This document shows positions 56,534-64,000 of a stretch of 64,000 nt of DNA, piece by piece (the stretch's first letter is position 1; each line of letters starts with the position of its first letter). Location: contig CAUEEP010000736.1 in the NCBI GenBank assembly GCA_958450365.1, forward strand, positions 4,026,001 through 4,090,000, read 5' to 3'. The DNA comes from Mesorhabditis belari (taxonomy: Eukaryota; Nematoda; Chromadorea; Rhabditida; Rhabditidae). The position numbers and the translations under genes were made by a program. Under the pieces are notes generated by a model. That model was not told where the DNA came from and did no database searches. It worked only from the letters and a program-made list of their open reading frames with translations.

Positions 56534-57101
56534 TATATGTTGTGTCCGATTTAGATTTCCGTCCGATTTAGATTACAGTCTATATCGGACGTTCGATTTA
56601 GATTCAATCTAAATCTTATATAGATTGAACAATAATACGTCTTATTTAGATTGAACAATAATATAAACATGCTTAATATATGTTCTTAAGCGTTTTCTGT
56701 AGTTTTCTGCATTTTTCAAAGGTCTTTTATTGATTACAGTCTATATCGGACGTCCGATACAGATCGAACAATAATAAACGTGCTTAATATATGTTCTTAA
56801 GCGTTTTTTTGCAATTTTCTGCGCTTTTCAAAGAAATTTTATTGTCTTTTTTTGAGAATTTTTTGTTTTCTTGTTTTCCTATTAAATGCTGCTTTTTTAC
56901 AGATGGAGGACCTTTTTGACCTTTTTTTTTATAGTTGGGTTTTCTTTTCAGAAAAAGACAGTAACAGACCTTTGAAAAATGCAGAAAACTACAGAAAACG
57001 CTTAAGAACATATATTAAGCATGTTTATATTATTGTTCAATCTATATAAGATTTAGATTGAATCTAAATCGGACGGAAATCTAAATCGGACACAACATAT
57101 A
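56534..57101. mobile_element. Foldback element TATATGTTGTGTCCGATTTA
   Basis: 568 bp. The left end TATATGTTGTGTCCGATTTA with GATTTCCGTCCGATTTAG is answered by CTAAATCGGACGGAAATC and CGGACACAACATATA. A second inverted pair lies inside (CATGCTTAATATATGTTCTT against AAGAACATATATTAAGCATG) with an extra partial copy (56730-56790). Its TATATG(T/C)TxTGTC start and the TCCGATxTAGATxTCCGTC unit match the large foldback at 36841-39200, so they belong to one superfamily. Confidence 0.72.
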
Positions 57102-57517
57102 TATAAATCATTTGGATTTTTTTTTTAAATTAACGCACTTTCTAAAACATTTAAGGCTTTGACATGTAACAAAGTTACTCACTAAAGTAGAATTGCGTCA
57201 AAGAGTTTACGAAAACATAAAGAGTAGAATCTAGTGGAAAATGCATACAAATTTTAAGCTGAAAATGACTTCCAGCCTTTTTAAAACCTCAACACGTCTA
57301 TTTTTAGTCATTCGGAAGACTAAAAATAGCCACACAAAACTCTTTTCTACGTATAAACATTGCTAACTTGACTCAATTTTCAGAAAATTTTGTAAAAATT
57401 GACGTATCAGATACTTTTTGAGTGATTCACAAAAGGAATTCATGCAAAGGAGTGATAAGAGTTGCGGTAAATCGCGGTAAATGCTTGATCAGCGTCACAA
57501 CCTGCAATCTTTTAGAG

Positions 57518-57526
57518 TATATAAAG
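57518..57526 (+). promoter_or_regulatory. TATA-like box
   Basis: TATATAAAG about 135 bp upstream of the ATG at 57662, followed by an AG acceptor-like CATTTCAG 20 bp before the ATG. This could be a promoter with a 5' UTR intron or trans-splice site. Confidence 0.35.
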
Positions 57527-57661
57527 GGTGATATTTTCAAGAATTCATATCACTTTCTTTTGTTAATTTATCAGTGACTAACATTTCAAATTTTTCATTT
57601 TCTAATATCAACTTAAACCTTTAACAACTAATACATTTCAGAATCAGGGAAAATCGTCAAA

Positions 57662-58447
57662 ATGTGTTTTGTTCAAAAAGAGAAACGAGTCTCATTCAAC
57701 CGAGCTATCACCGAAATCAACTATCAAATCGGTCAGTAATTATGAATTTTTTTGTTACTAAGTTTAGCAATGATTCTTTTTATTTAAAAACTACTGAAAA
57801 TTACTAATTAAAACAACTAAAGAATACAAAGATAGCCTTACAAGAATACAAACTAACCAAGCTTAAAACCTTTGTGCAGAAAAGTAGCTCTTTTCTATGA
57901 AATCTTATTTGATGCTTTGATTTTAAATATCTCTGATTCTCTTGTCCTTCCTCTAAAGATCGTTTGTGTGATAAAAGGGGACGAAGCCCACTTTGTATTG
58001 CTTTTCTTTGGTTTTGACACACTGAACCAACGATTGATTCTATTTATTGTATTTTCTCACTAGATTAGTGATTGTGCTATATTCGGGATACATATCCAAA
58101 TAATTATTGCCGCATCGGTACCCTCTCACGCACTGCACAACCTTCAACTTCAACTGAACAAGTTCAACTGAATTTAAAGACATTTCATATTACGTAATAC
58201 TGTACTTAGGATTTTAAATTGCCAAAATATTAACTAGTTTTAAAGTTTAAACAATTTAAATACAAAAAAATAAGAATTTAAGTACATCAAGATTTCAGTT
58301 GAACAACCCTATCAAACGCTTATCGACGACCAAATGAAAGAAGAAAGTCAGAAAGTCATATTGGCTTTGAAAAAGTTCTATGTGCAACTTGGCTTGCAAA
58401 TGTTCATTCAACAATTGCCACAAAAAAAAGATTCTCTTTGTTTGTAA
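57662..58447 (+). CDS. 72-aa protein with an RVSF (PP1-docking-like) motif
   Basis: Two exons, 57662-57731 and 58299-58447, join in phase (ATCG|GTCAGT donor, GATTTCAG acceptor) across a 567-bp intron. The protein begins MCFVQKEKRVSFNRAITEIN and continues EQPYQTLIDDQMKEESQKVI and ALKKFYVQLGLQMF to a stop. KRVSF fits the [R/K]-x-V-x-F docking motif of protein phosphatase 1 regulators, placed at residues 8-12 as in small PP1 inhibitors; the C-terminal part is helical. The role as a phosphatase regulator is an inference from the motif alone. AATAAAG follows the stop within 10 bp. Confidence 0.5.
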
Positions 58448-58586
58448 AGAATAAAGAACCTTCTCCTATTTATCAATATTCTTTACACTTTATCTGACTT
58501 TTTGAAAACTTTTGAAAGTCAATTCAAAATCAAAATCTTAACATTGACAGTTACAATTCTAAGTTTATTCAGAAATGAACTCAACG

Positions 58587-59097
58587 TACCGTAAATATTC
58601 TAATAGAACATCATAATAGTCACTTACAGTGTAGTCTAACGTCGTTGAACGTCCCGCTCTCTACGTACAATCGCGTAGTCTAACGTCGTTGAACGTTCTG
58701 TTCTCTACGTACAGCCGCGTAGTCTAACGTCGTTGAACGTCCCGTTCTCTACGTACAGTCGCGTAGTCTAACGTCGTTGAACGTCCCGTTCTCTACGTAC
58801 AGTCGCGTAGTCTAACGTCGTTGAACGTCCCGTTCTCTACGTACAGTCGCGTAGTCTAACGTCGTTGAACGTCCCGTTCTCTACGTACAGCCGCGTAGTC
58901 TAACTTTGAACGTTCCGTTCTCTCCACTGCTTTATGATACAATTTGCGTTTTAATGTCAAATTATAGCTCTTGAAATCTAGTATTTTTTGGTATTAAAAG
59001 TGTAGTCGAAAATATCTAGGGGCTGAGAAAAAAACGATTTTCTAAAAAGAATTTAGACTGTACGAGAAGGTGGCTTTCTATTAGAGGATTTACGATA
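58587..59097. mobile_element. Foldback CCGTAAATATTCTAATAG with an amplified core
   Basis: The ends TACCGTAAATATTCTAATAG and CTATTAGAGGATTTACGATA are inverted. The left half holds a tandem array (58632-58922). The rest is non-coding. It is related to 33888-34675 and the fragment at 30138. Confidence 0.7.
58632..58922. repeat. 44-bp tandem array, six full units
   Basis: Six units of TAGTCTAACGTCGTTGAACG followed by TCCCGTTCTCTACGTACAGT and CGCG, then one shortened unit. Units differ at only a few positions. The array is embedded in the element 58587-59097, and a single unit-like TACAGTCGCGTAGTC is present in the relative at 33922. Confidence 0.85.
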
Positions 59098-59285
59098 AAC
59101 TCAAATTTTATAAGCCTTATTATCTAGCATTTTTTTGTCTCAGCTCAATGTCAAAGAAAAATTTCTAGTATGGTCGATAGAAATAGTGTAGTGAGACGAT
59201 AGAAATAGTGAGGATCCGCCCCCATTTCTCTAAGCATTTTTCAGTTCTCCTCAATCCAGAGACATCAACAAAAGAATTCACGGAA

Positions 59286-60511
59286 ATGCCAAAGTTTAAA
59301 TGTTTACTACATTTACTTCTTTTTATTCAATCGGTTTATTGTATTGAAGTATTGGTGTTACCATTATCTGGCTGTTATTCACATGATGTAATGATGAGAG
59401 AAGTCGGAGAAACGTTTCCCTTGGGAACAAATGTCACTTGGATGCAAACTAAAGTACGATTTTACATTAAAATCCCAAACTTTCCTTCTGTTTTACGGTT
59501 TAACTAGTTTAAATGTTTGATTTGATTTAATATTATCTTTCAAATTAAACCTGAAGTTCAAATCAAATCTCTAGGTGTTCCCAGTTGGTAGAAAAAGAGT
59601 TTCAACTGCCGGATGAATGGAGGAAAATCATTTTGACAAGTAATGATACAGAAGGTAAGATAAAAATTTCACTTATCAAAGATTTTATAGCTTTAAATTA
59701 TACTTTTACATCTAAAAATCAACAAACAAATGGTTTATAAGCGAAATTTTTTTAGGAGATGTTATCGCTGAATACTCACAAACTTTTCTCTGGGAATCCT
59801 ACCATCCTTTTGGTGAGAATTGCCTAAATTTGCATCCAAACATTCTCAAAATTCTCTTCTTTAGATGGAAATTCTCCTTTCGAAATCCGTGGCCTAATCG
59901 CTTATCAAGATTTCGATGCAAGAACCGCAAAATTCTGCAATATTTTGTCTAAAAGCGACGATTTTCAAGACTATCTCTCTACTGTAAAACCAGACATTAT
60001 TGTTGTGGATTTCCATGTGAATGTGAGCTTAGAACTCGACCAAAAACTTCTCTTTTAGGATTGCATGTCAGCACTGTCTTCCCTTTTCAACACCACTGTC
60101 ATTCATTTCTCGAATTGGCCCATCTTTGATGTGTACTTGAGGAGTTTCGGAGTCGTTGGCACAAGTCCCGCAGCTTATCCGGAAACAAGTTAAACATTTT
60201 TTAATCAAAAAAAACACAACTTTAATTCTTTAGCTTTACCATATTCTGGGCTTGGAATGAGCTTTTTCCAGAGGATAACCAATCTCTGGATTCGACTTAT
60301 AAAGTATCTCTTTCGAGGTATCGGCGAATGGCGCTCGAGCAAGACAGTGCCTGGAGTGAGTGCAAAAAATTCTTCCAGCTCGCAATATTTTGCTTTAAAG
60401 TTTTACATAGCCTACTTATCCTTTTATCTTCACAATATATTTCAAATCCATAAAGCCAAAAAGATCTTTAACAACTGTCAGACACAGTTCAACCCTTCGA
60501 TAGCTGACTGA
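59286..60511 (+). CDS. UDP-glucuronosyltransferase-like, N-terminal half only
   Basis: Exons 59286-59453, 59585-59654, 59756-59812, 59865-60022, 60059-60188 and 60234-60511 keep phase (286 aa). Introns are 36-131 bp. UGTs transfer sugar from UDP-sugars to small hydrophobic acceptors in the ER lumen. Visible: a signal peptide (LLHLLLFIQSVYC), the start IEVLVLPLSGCYSHDVMMRE of the acceptor domain, KPDIIVVDFHVNDC, TTVIHFSNW, and the marker PETTLPYSGLGMSFFQRITN typical of nematode UGTs just before mid-protein. The usual length is 500-540 aa; the UDP-sugar-binding C-terminal half and its signature are absent. Instead the frame reads through ALKFYIAYLSFYLHNIFQI to a stop at 60511, 70 bp before the convergent gene at 60581. 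So it is either a truncated pseudogene or a shortened protein with a new tail. Confidence 0.75.
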
Positions 60512-60580
60512 CAAGATCCAGACCGACTGGCAAGACAAGACAAGATCGTTTTTCCATAGAATAAAAGCTGTAAATCAGCT

Positions 60581-61008
60581 TTATTTTAAGCTCTGACAAG
60601 GCTTGAAGACTTTGTACAAAGTTTTATGTACGTTAAACTCCAATTCCCTTTCTCTGATCCTGCTAGATAACCCTTCAATCTTTTCCTTTTTTTTCCTTGA
60701 CAAGGTTGATTCCTTCAATGCTTGATCGATGCAATACGCTTCACTAAAAAACTTATTGTCGTTTAAGAGAAGTTTCAGTTCACTTTTGCTTTTGCCGCTT
60801 TTCCCTTCTTCTTCTTCTTCTTCTTCTTCATCTTTTCCCCATTTCTCTGCCTTTCGTAATGACACAGATTGCAAGTGTAGATCTCTCTCATTCATGGTTA
60901 TCGACCGATCCTCGCGAGAAGAAAATATACAGCCTCGAGGCAAATAGAGCTAGCAATTTTTTCATCTATTGCCAGAGAAAAACGACTAAGTTCTGCATTT
61001 TCTGCCAT
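60581..61008 (-). CDS. Charged 115-aa protein, unrecognised
   Basis: Two exons, 61008-60931 and 60850-60581, join in phase 0 across an 80-bp intron. The protein starts MAENAELSRFSLAIDEKIAS. A Glu run (eight residues, encoded by a CTT repeat on the plus strand) precedes GKSGKSKSELKLLLNDNKFF, AYCIDQALKESTLSRKKKEK and ELEFNVHKTLYKVFKP. It is highly charged and probably helical, with no signal peptide, so likely intracellular. Family unknown. Convergent with the UGT-like gene. Confidence 0.5.
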
Positions 61009-61400
61009 GAAAAACTTGATTTTTTTGAAGAAAATGGGGATAATGCTTGAATGAAAAAAAAATTCACTTCCGTAGATCATGCAATCAAAGGCAAAACTGG
61101 TGCGAAAGAAAGGGGAAATTGACGCACAAAAATAAAGAGAGATAAACTGGAATATTGAAAAAATCGCTGATGAAGCGCAGTTGAGCATTTTGGCACAAGG
61201 AATAGGAATCATAGATGCTTAGCAAGTTCAATCAGATATCATCACTTTGGTATTAGATTTGATAGACTGGATTTGTTTGTCGAAAGTAGAGGATTAGAGG
61301 ATGACAATATCACTAAAATTTTGATCAAAATAGATCACAATAAAATAATCATGTCTCATTTTGTCTGATTTTGAGTATCAGATTTTGAGAATCAGCTACT

Positions 61401-61520
61401 AGCTCCATGGAATGAGCCTCACCTCCATGGAATGAGCCTCACCTCCATGGAATGAGCCTCACCTCCATGGAATGAGCCTCACCTCCATGGAATGAGCCTC
61501 ACCTCCATGGAATGAGCCTC
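61401..61520. repeat. 20-bp tandem repeat, six units
   Basis: Six nearly identical units of ACCTCCATGGAATGAGCCTC (the first begins AG). Only the first differs. This is a VNTR candidate. Flanks 61210-61400 and 61520-61680 show nothing else. Confidence 0.9.
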
Positions 61521-61685
61521 ACCACAATTTAAAAACCTAAGTACAGCAGCCTCTAGTGGACAGCTTGGTGATCGTTTCAACCCACTTATGAGTTACTCCT
61601 CAAAAAGTAGAGGATCTAATAGTAAAGTTGAGCTTGGTTTCTGGGATTTGGGATGAATTTTTGGGATGTCTAGAGTAAACTACGC

Positions 61686-61901
61686 TTGAATGACAATCGT
61701 GGGTGTAGACAACCTCAAGCACTTTCCGACACAACAAAGCTCATAGCTCAAACTCACCAATTCAGAAAAAACTATGCACAAATCAAGAAAGATTTTAGAA
61801 AGCCTTTACGATCCTTTCATTCACAATACGTTCGCAAAACATTTATCCAAATCCCAAAGGTACCAAAGATTAAGAAATTATCAAAAGATATGAAAAAGTA
61901 A
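61686..61901 (+). CDS. Short basic open frame, 71 aa
   Basis: MNDNRGCRQPQALSDTTKLI, then RKNYAQIKKDFRKPLRSFHS and a Lys-rich tail KVPKIKKLSKDMKK. Composition is protein-like and basic. It may be a terminal exon after the GTGTAG at about 61707 in another reading. No family is recognised. Confidence 0.3.
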   Translation: MNDNRGCRQPQALSDTTKLIAQTHQFRKNYAQIKKDFRKPLRSFHSQYVRKTFIQIPKVPKIKKLSKDMKK

Positions 61902-61994
61902 CGAGATTTATGCAAATATAAAGAAATAAAGAAATCCATAAAGCAGTAAATTAAGGAAAAGAATCTTCAGAAAAGCTCAACTGATCTAATTTCT

Positions 61995-62539
61995 TGGGGT
62001 AGGCTAATTTCCGCAATTTTTTTTGGCGCAACAGGGTCATTTGCGCAACTGGGTCGTTTGCGCAACTCGCTATAACTTTCTTCTAATTCGATCAATCTTT
62101 ATGATTTTGGTTTCATTTTGTAGATCTCAATAAGTGCAACAAAATGAAACCAAAATCATAAAGATTGGTCGAACGATTGTAAAGTTTGTGAAGTCGAAAT
62201 TGAAGGGGAAACTATTCGGATCAAAAGTGGAGCTTTGGTACTTCATCCGTCGAGTCTGGACAACTATTGGACCCCGAATTCTACGTGATCTGGTTGACAG
62301 CATGCCAAGGAGAATTCATGCAGTAATTGCGGCTCGCGGAGGACCTACTAAGTATTGATTTCACAAACTTTACAATCGTTCGGCCAATCTTTATGATTTT
62401 GATTTCATTTTGTTGCACTTATTGAGATCTACAAAATGAAACAAAAATCATAAAGATTGACCGACTTAGAAAAAAGTTATGGTGAGTTGCGCGAATGACC
62501 CAGTTGCGTAAAGAAATTTGCGGAAACTAGCCTACCCCA
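61995..62539. mobile_element. Palindromic element TGGGGTAGGCTAATTTCCGC with a Tc1 fragment inside
   Basis: The ends TGGGGTAGGCTAATTTCCGC and GCGGAAACTAGCCTACCCCA are inverted, followed by GCGCAACAGGGTCATTTGCG-type repeats. The arms (ATCAATCTTTATGATTTTGG and inverse) flank a core that encodes a Tc1 transposase C-terminus (LVDSMPRRIHAVIAARGG then PTKY, about 62290-62358, +). An adjacent segment, 62540-62703, repeats the right half in inverted order. The terminal layout resembles 51050-51451. Confidence 0.75.
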
Positions 62540-62703
62540 ATAGCCTACAAAATGACACCAAAATCATAAAGCTTGGCCGAACGATTGTAAAGTTTGTGAA
62601 ATCAATACTTAGTAGGTCCTCCGCGAGCCGCAATTACTGCATGAATTCTCCTTGGCATGCTGTCAACCAGATCACGTAGAATTTGGGAAACTAGCCTACC
62701 CCT
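62540..62703. mobile_element. Partial second copy of the TGGGGTAGGCTA element
   Basis: Contains the same core read in the opposite direction (CTTAGTAGGTCCTCCGCGAG and GCCTTGGCATGC-type sequence near 62650) and the terminus GAAACTAGCCTACCCC. Head-to-tail with 61995-62539, so the pair is a compound or rearranged element. Confidence 0.6.
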
Positions 62704-62785
62704 ATTTCTTTGGTGAGAAAGTAAAACTTTTAGCACCGTTTAGAAAACAGATAAAACAAGTGCAAAATAGAATTGACGTAAATAA

Positions 62786-63190
62786 ATGAAAGTACTTCTT
62801 ACTATTAGGCATTGCATTGCTTTTTCTTCTTTAATCTCTTGTCTTTTGATGTTTTCAAAGTTTCTCCAAATGATCAGCTGCTATACCAACCTTTACTTGA
62901 TCATAAAAAGTTGTTTTTCATTTTTCATTCAATCCTCCATTTTCAGCTCTCTCTTCGACGCATTGAATCAAAGAGATTACTCTATGCGAGTCGATATCAA
63001 ATGTTGGCTGAACCAGTTAGACCGATCTCTCAACGAATACGATATTTTGGGTACAATCCCATACTTAACAGGTATCACGTAGCATCTCTTCAATCCATCT
63101 TTCAATCCAATTTTCATCCTTCTCCGATCACAATCAAATTTTATGGAACCCTCAATTTTATGATTTTTCTGAGAAAACCCTAACAATAAC
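62786..63190 (+). other. Overlapping open frames, possible exon
   Basis: Two plus-strand frames are open over the same DNA (62786-63082 and 62812-63183). After a CCATTTTCAG acceptor (about 62946) one reads LSLRRIESKRLLYASRYQML and the other SLFDALNQRDYSMRVDIKCW. Coding is likely in one of them, but I cannot choose. No family is recognised. Confidence 0.3.
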
Positions 63191-63439
63191 AATTTCTCTC
63201 AAGAAGTTGAGAAAGTTCAAAAAAAAATCTTTGTAAAGAGAATCGTTTTTTTGCTTAACTTTTTGAGAAACCAGTTCCAACTTTAAGAGAATTCTTTATA
63301 GATGAAATTTTATAGATGCAAACGTTTTAACTTTTTTTCACTTTCACTTGTAAGAGTTTATTTTGATGAAAAAGATGAGAATGATCTTTAAATCCAACAA
63401 CAAAGCAAAGAATTCACCTTAAAACTATAGCTATTAAAA

Positions 63440-63595
63440 ATGCAAACCATTGATTTGAGTGGAAATTCCTTTTCACTAGCTCTGTTTTCACTCAAAATCC
63501 TCGCAATCATTCACATTTATGACAGCCTTGAGCTCGTTTTGGTTAGCCAAGGAATCAAAAAAAAAGATTTCAGCCAAAAGCAGACTTTCCTATAA
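63440..63595 (+). CDS. Short open frame, 51 aa
   Basis: MQTIDLSGNSFSLALFSLKI then LAIIHIYDSLELVLVSQGIK to TAA. Protein-like composition; no homologue or splice context. Could be a small gene or exon. Confidence 0.25.
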   Translation: MQTIDLSGNSFSLALFSLKILAIIHIYDSLELVLVSQGIKKKDFSQKQTFL

Positions 63596-63735
63596 TTTGA
63601 GCAGTTGTTTATTCCAAAAGAAAACCTGATTCTGAAAATAAATCCAAAAAGAAACTAACAACAGGTAAACCGTATTAGTCCTCAAAAATCAAATCAGTCT
63701 CTTATTAATTTTAGATTTAGAGCAAAAGATAAACA

Positions 63736-63910
63736 TACCGTATTTTCTCTAATAGTAGTGCACCAAGGCGAGCCGAGTTGGTGACTATTTTACGGTTTCC
63801 AAGCTTTTGCAGAAGCTCAACACTCAAATCCCCAACTAGATCTCATCGTCAGTTACATTTTCCGACCCCACATCGATAGGTTCTGATAAGCGGTTCTCGA
63901 GATTTCGAGG
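63736..63910. mobile_element. MITE family TACCGTATTTTCTCTAATAG, copy 5 (right end replaced)
   Basis: The left 175 bp are canonical. At GATTTCGAGG the sequence leaves the family consensus and passes into the hexamer repeat at 63911-64000, so the right end is missing or lies beyond the window. Confidence 0.75.
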
Positions 63911-64000
63911 CTTAGGCTCAGGCTTAGATTCAGGCTTAGGTTCAGGCTTAGGCTCAGGCTCAGGCTTAAGCTCAGGTCCAGGCTCAGGCTCAGAACCATC
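63911..64000. repeat. Degenerate TTAGGC/TCAGGC hexamer array
   Basis: About 14 hexamers, mostly CTTAGG, CTCAGG, GATTCAGG and GTTCAGG in a 12-bp alternation (CTTAGGCTCAGG), continuing past the window edge. TTAGGC is the telomere repeat of many nematodes. The MITE consensus at this point also contains TTAGGCGACGCTCAGGG, so local expansion is an alternative. Confidence 0.7.

Noticed and set aside
57872..58063. Open frames on both strands in the intron of the RVSF gene
   Set aside because: The flanking exons join in phase without it, and no splice sites support an extra exon.
60729..60947. Ser-rich plus-strand open frame
   Set aside because: It is the complement of the Glu run in the minus-strand 115-aa gene.
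1..64000. CRISPR array, bacterial operon or phage-like cluster
   Set aside because: Tandem repeats here are contiguous without unique spacers, genes are spliced and there are no ribosome-binding-site-led runs.

Overview
The window is eukaryotic, AT-rich and dense with transposons. A nematode is the best guess: introns are very short (about 33-80 nt when free of transposons), there is a truncated UDP-glucuronosyltransferase-like gene, a multi-pass serpentine-receptor-like gene and several small Cys-rich secreted genes, Tc1/mariner families are everywhere, and the right edge carries TTAGGC-like repeats. The species cannot be named from sequence alone. No bacterial-style operon, CRISPR array or rRNA was seen.

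Host genes. Two long paralogous genes run on the minus strand: gene A (11028 to 2704) and gene B (42965 to 32149). Each has about 17-18 short exons and encodes a secreted protein of roughly 650-690 residues with CUB-like modules; no known family could be named. Between and beyond them lie: a 68-aa six-cysteine secreted peptide (12762-13504, +); an unrecognised small gene (15475-14740, -); a three-finger Ly6-like membrane-anchored protein (16942-19475, +); a serpentine-receptor-like gene (22894-20522, -); a two-module knottin-like gene (28720-29558, +, first exon not found); a DCUN1/DCN1 neddylation factor (47388-46762, -); an orphan secreted 276-aa gene (53871-55581, +); a 72-aa protein with an RVSF motif (57662-58447, +); a UGT-like gene without its C-terminal half (59286-60511, +); and a charged 115-aa gene convergent with it (61008-60581, -).

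Mobile DNA fills most of the rest. There are several mariner/maT/Tc1 remnants (1.2-2.1, 6.9-7.4, 11.4-12.2, 17.3-18.3, 23.1-24.0, 26.7-27.4, 37.1-38.0, 45.4-46.4 and 55.9-56.3 kb), a deleted piggyBac with intact TTAA sites (52.15-53.13 kb), a 5'-truncated non-LTR retrotransposon (48.4-51.0 kb), at least three high-copy MITE families, and a striking set of long palindromic (foldback) elements, several nested in one another or built from internal tandem repeats.

The most interesting points are: the paralogous gene pair that can be aligned exon by exon; a MITE (9426-10196) that carries an inverted copy of a gene A exon and for which an empty site exists in the same window; a gene B exon flanked by the inverted arms of a minisatellite-bearing foldback; related palindrome families; and host genes whose ends appear to be rewritten by MITE or truncation. 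Spliced models are hand-made from splice-site and frame logic and are unsupported by RNA data.
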